From the NCBI GenBank assembly GCA_965116965.1, contig OZ220743.1, positions 434,001 through 498,000 on the forward strand: 64,000 nucleotides of DNA. The letters run 5' to 3'. The notes below the pieces were generated by a model. It searched no databases, had not been told where the DNA came from, and was given only the letters and a program-made list of their open reading frames with translations. The translations under genes and the position numbers were made by a program. Source of the stretch: Aldehydirespirator sp965116965. GTDB taxonomy: Bacteria > Actinomycetota > Acidimicrobiia > Acidimicrobiales > Aldehydirespiratoraceae. The first letter of the stretch is position 1, and each line of letters starts with the position of its first letter. Shown here piece by piece: positions 34,179 to 42,073 of this stretch.

Positions 34179-36644
34179 GTGACACAACAGGCGCGGTGCG
34201 TGATAATCGGGGGCGGGGCCATGGGGGTCGGCCTGCTGTACTACCTGGCCCACGAGGGCTGGACCGACACCATCCTGCTGGAGAAGGGCGAGCTGACCTC
34301 GGGGTCCACCTGGCACGCGGCCGGGCTGATCCCCAACTTCATCGGCGACCTGAACATGGCCAAGGTCCATGAGGAGGCGGTGGCCCTGTACCCCCGCCTC
34401 GAGGAGGAGACCGGGCTGTCGGCCGGCTGGCACGGATGCGGAGCCATCCGGCTGGCCCGCACCGACGACGAGGTCGACTGGCACCGCTACGTCCACGCCA
34501 TGCTCACCCAGATCGGCATCGAGTCGCACCTGATCTCCCCCGCCGAGATCCGCGAGCGGCACCCGCTGCTGGAGGACCTCAGCGACATCCAGACCGGCTT
34601 CTACACCCCCAACGACGGCTGGACCGACCCGTCGGGCTGCACCAACGCCATGGCCCGGGGCGCCCGCAACCTCGGCTGCGAGATACGACGCCACACCATG
34701 GTCACCGACATGAACCATCTCCCCGACGGACGGTGGGAGATCATCGCCACCCCCGGCGGCATGGGCGGCAAGGGCGCCGGCGACAGCTACCGGATCGTGT
34801 GCGAGCACGTCGTGAACGCGGCCGGCCACTACGCCCCCCAGCTCGGGGCCATGGTGGGGCTGGACGTGCCCATCGTCTCGGTGATCCACCAGTACCTGGT
34901 CACCGAGCCCCTCCAGGCCATGATCGACCTCGGCTTCGAGCCTCCCGTGACACGCGACCCCCGGTCCTCGTGCTACTACCGCCGGGAGATCGACGGCCTG
35001 CTGGTCGGCCCCTACGAGATGTCCGACTCCAGGGTGTACGGGGTGGAGGGCATCGACTGGGCCCACGACTTCCACCTCACCGGCGAGAACGTCGACGTGC
35101 TCGAGGAGTGCCTGGAGTACACCGTCATGCGTATCCCCGCCTTCGCCGAGGCCGGCATCAAGCAGATCGTGTCCGGCCCGATCACCCACACCCCCGACTC
35201 CGGCTATCTGATGGGGCCCGCGCCGGGGCTGCGCAACTACTGGCACTGCAACGGCGCGTCCATCGGCATCACCCAGGGGCCCGGCGCGGGGAAGTACCTG
35301 GCCCAGTGGATGATCCACGGTCAGACCGAGATCAACGTCCGGAGCATGGACCCCCGCCGCTTCGGCGACCACAGCGGGCCCCGCTCGACCTTCGCCATAG
35401 CCAAGGCCCACGACGAGTACCACGAGATGTACCAGGTGCGCCTGCCGGGCGAGTTCCGGGCCGCGGGACGGCCCCAGAAGACCAACCCCATCTACGACCG
35501 CCTCGACCGGCTGGGCGCCCAGTGGCAGGAGGTGTACGGCTGGGAGCGGCCCCAGTACTTCTCACCCAACGGAGCGGGCGAGCGGCACTCGTTCCGCCGA
35601 TCCAACGCCTTCGACCCGGTGGGCGACGAGGTGCGGGGGGTGCGTGAGCGGGTCGGCATCGCCGACATCACCGCCTTCGCCTCCTTCGAGGTGACCGGGG
35701 CCGGCGCGGCCGCCCTGCTCGACCGCCTGTCGGCCAACCGGCTGCCGGCCCGCGACGGAGGCATCCGGCTGACGCACATGCTCACCGAGCTCGGTGGCAT
35801 CGAGTGCGAGATGACCATCGCCCGCCTGGCGTCGGACCGCTTCTACCTCACCTCGGCCATCATGGGCCAGAGCCACGACCTCGACTGGCTGGTGCAGCAC
35901 ATCGCTGACACCGAGGATGTCAAGGTTGCCGACGTCACCGACTCCACCGGCCTCCTGGCGGTGACCGGCCCCCGGGCCCGCGACGTGCTGGCACCGCTCA
36001 CCGACGCCGACCTGGGCAACGAGGCGTTCCCGTGGTTGACCGCGGCCGAGATCACGATAGCGGGCGTGCCGTGCCTGGCCCTGCGGGTGTCGTACGTGGG
36101 GGAGCTTGGCTGGGAGCTGCACTGCAGCATGGACCGTCTGGCCGAGCTGTACGACGCGGTGGTAGCCGCGGGCGAGCCCCACGGCATGGTCCACTTCGGC
36201 AGTTACGCCATGAACGTCATGCGCATCGAGAAGGGCTACAAGGCCTGGGGCTCGGAGCTCACCACCGAGATCACCCCGATCGAGGCCCGCCTCGAGCGCT
36301 TCATCGACCTCGACCGGCCGTTCATCGGCCGCGGCGCCACCGTGGCCCGGCGCGACCAGGCCGAGCCGCTGTCGATGGTGCTGGTGTACTGCGAGGTGGA
36401 CGCCACCGACAACGACGTGCGGGGCAACGAGCCCGCCTTCGACGCCGACGGCAACGTCATGGGCATCGCCACCAGCGGCGCCTGGGGCCATACGGTGGGC
36501 CGCAGCCTGGCCTTCGTGTATGTGGCCCCGGAGTTCGAGGCGCCCGGATCGACCTTCGAGCTCGACCTGCTGGGGGAGCGCCGGGTGTGCACCGTGCTGG
36601 CCGAGCCGGCCTACGACCCGGCCAACCTGGCCCCCCGCGCATGA
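34179..36644 (+). CDS. FAD-dependent demethylase with C-terminal GcvT domain (DMGDH/SARDH-like), second paralogue
   Basis: This 821-residue paralogue of the 30306 gene has the same layout. FAD motif CVIIGGGAMGVGLLYYLA (residues 7-24); SGSTWHAAGL with His46 as the candidate covalent FAD ligand; C-terminal GcvT fold (VSYVGELGWELHCSMDRLAELYDAV). GTG 34179 is chosen because AGGAGGGGCC precedes it; the longer open frame overlaps the Rieske gene. It lies 79 bp after the Rieske stop. Two related but distinct demethylases suggest two substrates or sequential methyl removals (inference). Confidence 0.88.
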   Translation: MTQQARCVIIGGGAMGVGLLYYLAHEGWTDTILLEKGELTSGSTWHAAGLIPNFIGDLNMAKVHEEAVALYPRLEEETGLSAGWHGCGAIRLARTDDEVDWHRYVHAMLTQIGIESHLISPAEIRERHPLLEDLSDIQTGFYTPNDGWTDPSGCTNAMARGARNLGCEIRRHTMVTDMNHLPDGRWEIIATPGGMGGKGAGDSYRIVCEHVVNAAGHYAPQLGAMVGLDVPIVSVIHQYLVTEPLQAMIDLGFEPPVTRDPRSSCYYRREIDGLLVGPYEMSDSRVYGVEGIDWAHDFHLTGENVDVLEECLEYTVMRIPAFAEAGIKQIVSGPITHTPDSGYLMGPAPGLRNYWHCNGASIGITQGPGAGKYLAQWMIHGQTEINVRSMDPRRFGDHSGPRSTFAIAKAHDEYHEMYQVRLPGEFRAAGRPQKTNPIYDRLDRLGAQWQEVYGWERPQYFSPNGAGERHSFRRSNAFDPVGDEVRGVRERVGIADITAFASFEVTGAGAAALLDRLSANRLPARDGGIRLTHMLTELGGIECEMTIARLASDRFYLTSAIMGQSHDLDWLVQHIADTEDVKVADVTDSTGLLAVTGPRARDVLAPLTDADLGNEAFPWLTAAEITIAGVPCLALRVSYVGELGWELHCSMDRLAELYDAVVAAGEPHGMVHFGSYAMNVMRIEKGYKAWGSELTTEITPIEARLERFIDLDRPFIGRGATVARRDQAEPLSMVLVYCEVDATDNDVRGNEPAFDADGNVMGIATSGAWGHTVGRSLAFVYVAPEFEAPGSTFELDLLGERRVCTVLAEPAYDPANLAPRA

Positions 36645-36713
36645 CTCGGTCGATTCTTGACGTAGTTGTCCTCATCACGGCGGCACAACTACATCAAGAA
36701 CGAGGAGACGGCC

Positions 36714-38270
36714 GTGCTGGAGGTGGTGGCTGTGGCTGATGACACCCGAGGACGTCGGCGCGGCGGCGGACGGGCCGGCCGCATCGCGGCCCGCCGAGCG
36801 CCGCTGGAGGCCGATGCCCGGCCGGTGCGCCCCGGACTGCCCGGCGGCAAGTTCGCCCCCTTGAGGGAGTCCGACATGCAGCAGGTGTACGACGCCGCGC
36901 TGGCGCTGCTCGAAGACGTCGGCATGGGATCGCCCATCGAGGAGTTCGTCGACGTTGTCACCGCAGCCGGCGGCCATGTCGACGACGCCGAACGCCTGCA
37001 CTACCCGAAGGGTCTGGTGGAGGGCGCCATCGCCACCGCGGCCAAGGAGTGGGTCTGGCACGGCTTCGACGACGACCGGTCGATCACCGTGGGCGGCGAC
37101 CGGGTCCACTTCGGCACCGCCGGCGCCGCCGTCCTCATGTACGACCACGTCGCCGGGGTCTTCCGTCCCTCCACCGCGGTGGACGTCTACGACTGCGCCC
37201 GCCTGGTGGACGCCCTCGACAACATCCACTTCTTCGTGCGCACCGTCGTGGCCCGCGACATGGAGGACGCCCGGCTGCTCGACCTCAACACCGCCTACGC
37301 GGCCATTATGGGCACCACCAAGCCCATCGGCACGTCGTGGTTCGAGCGCGAGCACGTGTACGAGACGGTGGACATGTTCGACATGGCCATGGGCGGGCCG
37401 GGCGAGTTCCGCAAGCGGCCCTTCGTGGCGGCCAACAACACGTTCGTGGTGCCGCCGCTGCGCTTCGCCGAGGAGTCGGCCAAGGCCATGGTGGCCCAGG
37501 TCGAGACGGGCATGCCCATCAACCTGCTGTCGGCCGGGCAGGCCGGGGCCACCTCGCCCGCGGCGCTGGCCGGGTCGCTGGCCCAGGCCCTGGCCGAGTG
37601 CCTGGCTGCGCTCACCGGAGTGAACCTGCTGAGCCCGGGCCATCCGTGTGTAATGGGCATGTGGCCGTTCGTGTCGGACCTGCGCACCGGCGCCATGAGC
37701 GGAGGCTCGGGCGAGGAGGGCATCCTCAACGCGGCCGCCGCCCAGCTGCTCAACTGGATCGGCCTGCCTTCGGGTGTGGCCGCCGGCATGGCCGACTCCA
37801 AGGTCCCCGACAACCAGACCGGCTACGAGAAGGGCATCAACATCACGCTGGCCGGCCACGCCGGGGCCAACCTGGTGTACGAGTCGGCCGGGATGCTGGC
37901 CAGCATCCTGAGCTGCTCACTGGAGGCCCTGGTGATCGACAACGACATGCTCGGCTCCATCAACCGCACCGTCAGGGGCATCGAAGTCAACGAGGAGACG
38001 CTGTCCGCCGAGTTGATCGCTGAGGTGGTTTCCGGCCCGGGTCACTTCCTGGGTTCGCCGCAGACCCTGGAGCTGATGCAGCGCGAGTACGTCTACCCCG
38101 AGATCGGCGACCGCGACACCCCCGACAACTGGCTCGACGCCGGAGGCAAGGACTCGCGGGCCCGGGCCCACGAGTACGTGCAGCGAGTGCTGGCCGAGCA
38201 CCGTCCGACCCACATCAGCGCCGAGACCGACGCCCGCATCCGGGCCGCCTTCCCCATTCACCTGCCGTAA
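36714..38270 (+). CDS. Trimethylamine methyltransferase (MttB) superfamily protein, non-pyrrolysine type
   Basis: A 518-residue MTTB-family protein. Recognisable parts: SDMQQVYDAALALLEDVGMGSP, the central MGTTKPIGTSWF, LLSAGQAGATSPAALAGSLAQALAECLAALTGVNLLSPGHPCVMG and KVPDNQTGYEKGINITLAGHAGANLVYESAGM. There is no in-frame TAG, so it lacks the pyrrolysine of true TMA methyltransferase. It resembles the MtgB-like branch acting on glycine betaine or similar. The GTG at 36714 has GAGGAG just upstream. No corrinoid protein or reactivase is visible nearby, so methyl acceptor and reaction are uncertain. Confidence 0.85.
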   Translation: MLEVVAVADDTRGRRRGGGRAGRIAARRAPLEADARPVRPGLPGGKFAPLRESDMQQVYDAALALLEDVGMGSPIEEFVDVVTAAGGHVDDAERLHYPKGLVEGAIATAAKEWVWHGFDDDRSITVGGDRVHFGTAGAAVLMYDHVAGVFRPSTAVDVYDCARLVDALDNIHFFVRTVVARDMEDARLLDLNTAYAAIMGTTKPIGTSWFEREHVYETVDMFDMAMGGPGEFRKRPFVAANNTFVVPPLRFAEESAKAMVAQVETGMPINLLSAGQAGATSPAALAGSLAQALAECLAALTGVNLLSPGHPCVMGMWPFVSDLRTGAMSGGSGEEGILNAAAAQLLNWIGLPSGVAAGMADSKVPDNQTGYEKGINITLAGHAGANLVYESAGMLASILSCSLEALVIDNDMLGSINRTVRGIEVNEETLSAELIAEVVSGPGHFLGSPQTLELMQREYVYPEIGDRDTPDNWLDAGGKDSRARAHEYVQRVLAEHRPTHISAETDARIRAAFPIHLP

Positions 38271-38307
38271 GCTGCGCCGTGGAGTGCATACAGAAGGGAC
38301 GGTGCCC

Positions 38308-38505
38308 ATGAGAGTTCGCGTCGACCGGGAGGCCTGCCAGGGCCACAACCGCTGCTACATGCTGGCTCCGGAGCTGTTCGACGTGGACGACGAGGGCGCC
38401 GCCTTCGAGATCGGCAACGGCCAGGTGCCGGTTGAGTTGGAGGAGAAGGCCCGTCTGGCCTTCGACAATTGCCCCGAGTACGCGGTCGAGCTGATCGAGG
38501 ACTGA
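38308..38505 (+). CDS. Small [3Fe-4S]-type ferredoxin
   Basis: A 65-residue ferredoxin starting MRVRVDREACQGHNRCYMLAP. Cysteines in ACQGHNRC and NCPEYAVEL fit the single-cluster ferredoxins that serve P450s and Rieske oxygenases in actinobacteria; the usual fourth cysteine position is occupied by a non-cysteine residue, as in 3Fe-4S types. It lies 37 bp after the MttB gene and is probably the electron donor to the Rieske oxygenase of the same cluster (inference). Confidence 0.85.
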   Translation: MRVRVDREACQGHNRCYMLAPELFDVDDEGAAFEIGNGQVPVELEEKARLAFDNCPEYAVELIED

Positions 38506-38526
38506 TCCCGCACAACCTGCCGCGTC

Positions 38527-38573
38527 TTGCGCTCCTGTTCGCTGCGCTCACGGGCGGCTCGGGCGGCTCGGGC
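38527..38573 (-). repeat. Dispersed 40-bp intergenic repeat, copy 7
   Basis: An inverted copy with core CTGTTCGCTGCGCTCACGGG and an extra GGCGGCTCG duplication within it. It lies between the ferredoxin and EF-G2 genes. Confidence 0.65.
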
Positions 38574-38681
38574 CACGGCTCCGCTCCGCTTCGCCTCGGG
38601 CGCACTAGCCGTTGACGGCGGACCGGGTTAGTGTCGGCGTCCCTTGCGTGCGCAGGCCTGCCAACAGGAGGGATAGTCAGC

Positions 38682-40721
38682 GTGTCGTCGCATTCCATCA
38701 GAAACGTCGTCCTCGTCGGCCACAACGGCAACGGCAAGACCACCCTGGCTGAGGCCATGCTGTACCGGGCCGGCGTGGTCGGCCGGATGGGCCGTGTCGA
38801 CGACGGCACCGCCCACTGCGACCACGACCCCGAGGAGAAGGCCCGCCATCAGAGCCTGAGCGTGTCGTTGGCGTCGTTCGACTGGCACGGCAGGCGGATG
38901 AACATCATCGACGCCCCGGGCTACACCGACTTCGTGGGCGAGGCCGTCAACGGCATGCACGCAGCCGATCTGGCGGTGTTCGTGGTGGACGCGGTATCGG
39001 GCGTCCAGGCCCAGGACCAGGTGATGTGGCGCCACGCCGAGCGGCTGGGCCTGCCCCGGATGGTGTTCGTGAACGGCCTCGACCGGGAGCGCTCGTCGTT
39101 CGAGCGCACGCTGGACGCCCTCCAGTCGCACTTCGGCTCACGGGTCGAGGCGGTGGAGCTGCCGTTGGGCGCGGAGGCGTCCTTCCATGGCATCGCCGAC
39201 CTGGTGGGCGACAGCGCCCTCGACTACAGCAGCGGGCAGTCGGCGGCCGCGCCCATCCCTGACGACATGGCCCCGGCGGCCTCCGACGGCCACACCCAGC
39301 TGGTGGAGGACGTCGTGGAGGCCGACGACGAACTGCTGGAGCAGTACTTGGAGGGGGTCGAGCCCGATCAGGAGCAGCTGGAGCGGCTGATCAGCGACGC
39401 GGTGCGCGACCGAACCGTGTTCCCGGTGCTGTGCGGCTCGGCGGCCAAGCCGATCGGCGTCGACCATCTGCTCGACTTCATCGGCCGGGTCGGCCCCACC
39501 GGCGGCGCCACCCGGCCGGTCGCCGCGGTGCGGGGCGGCGAGTCGGTGGAGTTGGACATGGACGCGGCGGGTCCGCCGGTGGCGTTGGTGTTCAAGACCC
39601 GCATCGACGACTTCCTGGGGCAGATCTCGTTCATCAAGGTGCTCTCGGGGACCATCCGGGCCAACGACACGCTGGTCAACAACCGCACCGGCGACAAGGA
39701 GCGGCTCCACAATCTGATGTCGTTCACCGGGGCCGACCACCAGAGCACCGATCACGTCGCGACCGGCGACATCGCGGCCGTCACCAAGCTCGGCAATGTC
39801 CGGACCGGCGACACCCTGTCCAACGACGTGGCGCTGTCGGTGCCGATCACCCCGCCGCCGACGCCGGTGTACGGGGTGGCGATCCACGCCTCGGCGCCGG
39901 CCCAGGAGGACAAGCTGGCCTCGGCGCTGCGCCGCTTCGCTACCGAGGACCCCAGCCTTCGGATCCGCCAGGACCCCACCACCCGTCAGACGGTGCTGTC
40001 GGGCGCGGGCGAGGCCCACATCCGGGTGGTGCGCTCCCGCCTGGAGCGCATGGGCATCGACTTCGAGGTCGAGGACATGCGGGTGGCGTACCTGGAGACG
40101 CTGGCCCGGCCGGCCGACGTGGAGGCCAAGCACAAGAAGCAGAGCGGCGGCCACGGGCAGTTCGCGGTGGCCATGGTGCGTTTCGAGCCGCTGCCGCGCG
40201 GCGGCGGCTACGAGTTCGACACCGAGGTGAGCGGGGGCGCCATTCCCCGCAACCTGATCCCCGCCGTGGGTTCGGGCATCGAGGAGGCCATGGCCAACGG
40301 CGGCCGTCACGGGTTCCCGATGGTGGACCTGCGGGCGGTGTGCTACGACGGCAAGCACCACTCGGTGGACTCGTCGGAGATGAGCTTCAAGATCGCGGGG
40401 TCCCTGGCGCTCAAGCAGGCAGTGGAGCAGGCGGGCAGCGCGGTGCTCGAACCGATCAGCGAGATCAGTGTCGAGGTTCCCGACAGCTACCAGGGCGACG
40501 TCCTTGGCGACTTGAACTCCCGGCGGGGCCAGGTGTTCGGCACGGAGCCGGGCTCGACTGCGGGCACCAGCGTGATCCGCGCCCACGTGCCCACCTCTGA
40601 GATCCTCAGCTACGTGATCGATCTGCGGTCGATGACCGGCGGGACCGGCACCTTCAGCGCCGAGCACCACGACTACCAGCCGCTGCCGCACGCCCTGCTG
40701 GCCAAGGTGCTGGTCGCGTGA
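38682..40721 (+). CDS. Elongation factor G-like protein (EF-G2 type)
   Basis: A 679-residue translational GTPase paralogue. G1 is GHNGNGKTT (13-21), G3 DAPG (77-80). The G4 motif is NGLD (131-134), where EF-G proteins normally have NKxD. Domains II-V follow, ending with the EF-G IV/V region (HKKQSGGHGQFAVAMVRFEPL). The GTG start has AGGAGG upstream. No rpsL/rpsG/tuf genes are near, which argues for the accessory EF-G2 of actinobacteria rather than housekeeping FusA. The stop codon lies in the first unit of a 17-bp tandem repeat. Confidence 0.88.
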   Translation: MSSHSIRNVVLVGHNGNGKTTLAEAMLYRAGVVGRMGRVDDGTAHCDHDPEEKARHQSLSVSLASFDWHGRRMNIIDAPGYTDFVGEAVNGMHAADLAVFVVDAVSGVQAQDQVMWRHAERLGLPRMVFVNGLDRERSSFERTLDALQSHFGSRVEAVELPLGAEASFHGIADLVGDSALDYSSGQSAAAPIPDDMAPAASDGHTQLVEDVVEADDELLEQYLEGVEPDQEQLERLISDAVRDRTVFPVLCGSAAKPIGVDHLLDFIGRVGPTGGATRPVAAVRGGESVELDMDAAGPPVALVFKTRIDDFLGQISFIKVLSGTIRANDTLVNNRTGDKERLHNLMSFTGADHQSTDHVATGDIAAVTKLGNVRTGDTLSNDVALSVPITPPPTPVYGVAIHASAPAQEDKLASALRRFATEDPSLRIRQDPTTRQTVLSGAGEAHIRVVRSRLERMGIDFEVEDMRVAYLETLARPADVEAKHKKQSGGHGQFAVAMVRFEPLPRGGGYEFDTEVSGGAIPRNLIPAVGSGIEEAMANGGRHGFPMVDLRAVCYDGKHHSVDSSEMSFKIAGSLALKQAVEQAGSAVLEPISEISVEVPDSYQGDVLGDLNSRRGQVFGTEPGSTAGTSVIRAHVPTSEILSYVIDLRSMTGGTGTFSAEHHDYQPLPHALLAKVLVA

Positions 40722-40818
40722 CGACTGAACGGGCGTGACGACTGAACGGGCGTGACGACTGAACGGGCGTGACGACTGAACGGGCGTGACGACTGAACGG
40801 GCGTGACGACTGAACGGG
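40717..40818. repeat. 17-bp tandem repeat, six perfect units
   Basis: CGTGACGACTGAACGGG is repeated six times without mismatch (102 bp). The first unit contains the EF-G2 stop codon and the array ends 10 bp before the 3' end of a convergent tRNA-Arg. Perfect units imply recent expansion, so copy number may vary between strains. Confidence 0.9.
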
Positions 40819-40828
40819 CGTCTGGGGC

Positions 40829-40906
40829 TGGCGCGCTCGAAGGGACTCGAACCCCCAACCTTCTGATCCGTAGTCAGATGCTCTATCCAAATTGAGCTAC
40901 GAGCGC
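40829..40906 (-). tRNA. tRNA-Arg (anticodon ACG)
   Basis: The minus strand folds as a complete tRNA: acceptor stem GCGCTCG/CGAGCGC, anticodon stem TCTGA/TCAGA around CTACGGA (anticodon ACG), and a GGTTCGAGTCC T-arm. CCA is encoded at 40829-40831. It is convergent with the EF-G2 gene. Confidence 0.92.
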
Positions 40907-40984
40907 TGGGGACCGCCAGTCTAGAGCGTCCCGTCATCAGGGGCTACGGCGTACCGCCGGCGTGATGCGGCGGTCAGGAGCCCA

Positions 40985-41125
40985 GTGGGAGCGGCCGAAG
41001 CAGTAGCCCACCGAACTGATCGTCTGGATCAGGCCGGCGAGTCGACGTTGCCCGAAGGCGATGGACCGCACCCAGCGGTGGTCCTGATCAGCGGCAGCGG
41101 CGACCAGGCCAGGGACTCCGAGAGC
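40985..41125 (+). pseudogene. Alpha/beta-hydrolase N-terminal fragment
   Basis: The frame contains ESTLPEGDGPHPAVVLISGSG, a typical start of a dienelactone-hydrolase-like alpha/beta hydrolase strand, followed by a few residues and then unrelated sequence from the antisense vapC. No catalytic serine or histidine remains. It is a short relic, consistent with the decayed region that begins here. Confidence 0.5.
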
Positions 41126-41127
41126 TC

Positions 41128-41556
41128 TCAAGTGGTTGGGGTCTCCAGCTTCACGCCGTTGAAGCTCAGGAAGTCGGAGTCGTAGGACACGACTGTGCAG
41201 CGGTGCTCGACAGCGAGGGCGGCCAAGTGGGCGTCGTTGACGAGGTTGCCGCCCGTCTCGAGCGGAGCGAGCAGTTGCTGGACAACGCCGAAGTGGCGTG
41301 CCGTGGGCTCCACGACGACGGCGGCGGGTTGGGCCAGCCAGTCCTCGGCTTGCGCGATCGCGTCGCTCACAGACAGCGGCTCATCGAAGATCCGCCTGTT
41401 GGTGGACAGCCGCAGGAACGCCAGCAGCACTACCCAGCAGAACGCCACCCGGGCACCGCCGCTGAGCGCCTCGTCGAGCCAGTCCCTCGCCGATGCATGC
41501 TGGGGCGCGTCCCGGTTGACCGCATACAGCAAGACGTTGGCGTCTACGAGCTTCAA
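41128..41556 (-). CDS. vapC: PIN-domain ribonuclease toxin (VapC family)
   Basis: A 142-residue PIN protein: MKLVDANVLLYAVNRDAP at the N terminus holds the first acidic residue. A conserved Asp follows in VNDAHLAALAVEH and the last in YDSDFLSF. These acidic residues bind metal for RNA cleavage. It overlaps the antitoxin gene (TGA/ATG overlap at 41553-41556) and is the second gene of the pair. The operon is probably autoregulated through the palindrome at 41808. Confidence 0.9.
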   Translation of the reverse strand: MKLVDANVLLYAVNRDAPQHASARDWLDEALSGGARVAFCWVVLLAFLRLSTNRRIFDEPLSVSDAIAQAEDWLAQPAAVVVEPTARHFGVVQQLLAPLETGGNLVNDAHLAALAVEHRCTVVSYDSDFLSFNGVKLETPTT

Positions 41557-41807
41557 GGCCCGGCCTCCAGCTTGGCGGCGAGCTCGCCGTCGTCGAGTTC
41601 GCCGGCAAGGCGCAGCGCCTTGTCGAGGTCGATCTTGGCGCGCCCCATCGGCCGGGTCGTCGTTCTGAACGGGTGGAGCCCGTCAGCAGAGCCCCGGCCC
41701 TCGCGGACCAAGTCGTTGAGGGCTTGCTTGAATGAGACCCGCCGTTCGGCCATGCGCTGGCGGACGATCTGTTCTGTGTCGGAGTCGAGTGTCACTGTGG
41801 TACGCAT
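41553..41807 (-). CDS. vapB: VapB-type antitoxin
   Basis: 84 residues: an N-terminal ribbon-helix-helix-like part (MRTTVTLDSDTEQIVRQRMAERRVSFKQALNDLVREG) and a C-terminal tail that should wrap the toxin (KIDLDKALRLAGELDDGELAAKLEAG). It precedes vapC with overlap, the normal order. The start ATG abuts a 38-bp palindromic operator. Confidence 0.88.
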   Translation of the reverse strand: MRTTVTLDSDTEQIVRQRMAERRVSFKQALNDLVREGRGSADGLHPFRTTTRPMGRAKIDLDKALRLAGELDDGELAAKLEAGP

Positions 41808-41845
41808 ATTGACAGCATAGCATCAGATGATGCCTTGCTGTCAAT
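41808..41845. promoter_or_regulatory. Palindromic operator of the vapBC operon
   Basis: A perfect 10-bp inverted repeat, ATTGACAGCA / TGCTGTCAAT, with an inner GCATC...GATGC pair, is immediately upstream of the vapB ATG. AT-rich compared with surroundings. Autoregulation by the VapB-VapC complex is known for the family; the site itself is inferred. Confidence 0.65.
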
Positions 41846-42072
41846 GCTGGTCTCGAGGTCCCCCAGCAGGCGCCCGGGGTCGGCGTCCAGCGCGGTGGCA
41901 ACGAAGGTCTTCAACGTGGAGTCCTTCGCGCTGTTACCGCCTTCGGGCAAGACGACGACGAGGTCGACATCCTCGGAGAACCTCTGGATGATCCGATGGG
42001 CCTTGGACAGGCTGGTGCCGCCCTTGAAGATGACCGAGCAGCCAGTGGCCTCCGATGCATTGGATAGGGCCA
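41846..42072 (-). pseudogene. Mosaic relic: AbiEii nucleotidyltransferase fragment joined to a DUF4143 fragment
   Basis: The minus strand encodes SVIFKGGTSLSKAHRIIQRF, then SEDVDLVVVLPEGG, the GGTSL...RFSEDVDL core of AbiEii/type IV toxin nucleotidyltransferases, without either end. It then continues as TALDADPGRLLGDLE. The DNA of that second part (41853-41898) matches 48111-48156 in the DUF4143 ATPase gene at 43 of 46 positions. So two different genes have been spliced by deletion. Confidence 0.65.
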
Positions 42073-42073
42073 G

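Noticed and set aside
36714..38270. Pyrrolysine-containing trimethylamine methyltransferase
   Set aside because: No in-frame TAG is present and no pyl genes are seen; it belongs to the non-pyrrolysine MttB branch.
38682..40721. Ribosome-protection (TetM-type) resistance protein
   Set aside because: Domain order and lack of TetM-specific sequence favour an EF-G2 paralogue; the G1 form GHNGNGKTT is typical of that group.
40717..40818. Possible CRISPR array
   Set aside because: Units are directly adjacent 17-bp repeats with no spacers and no cas genes; it is a simple tandem repeat.
39138..40937. 599-codon open frame on the minus strand over EF-G2, tandem repeat and tRNA-Arg
   Set aside because: It runs through a tRNA and the 17-bp repeat and is antisense to a well-supported GTPase.
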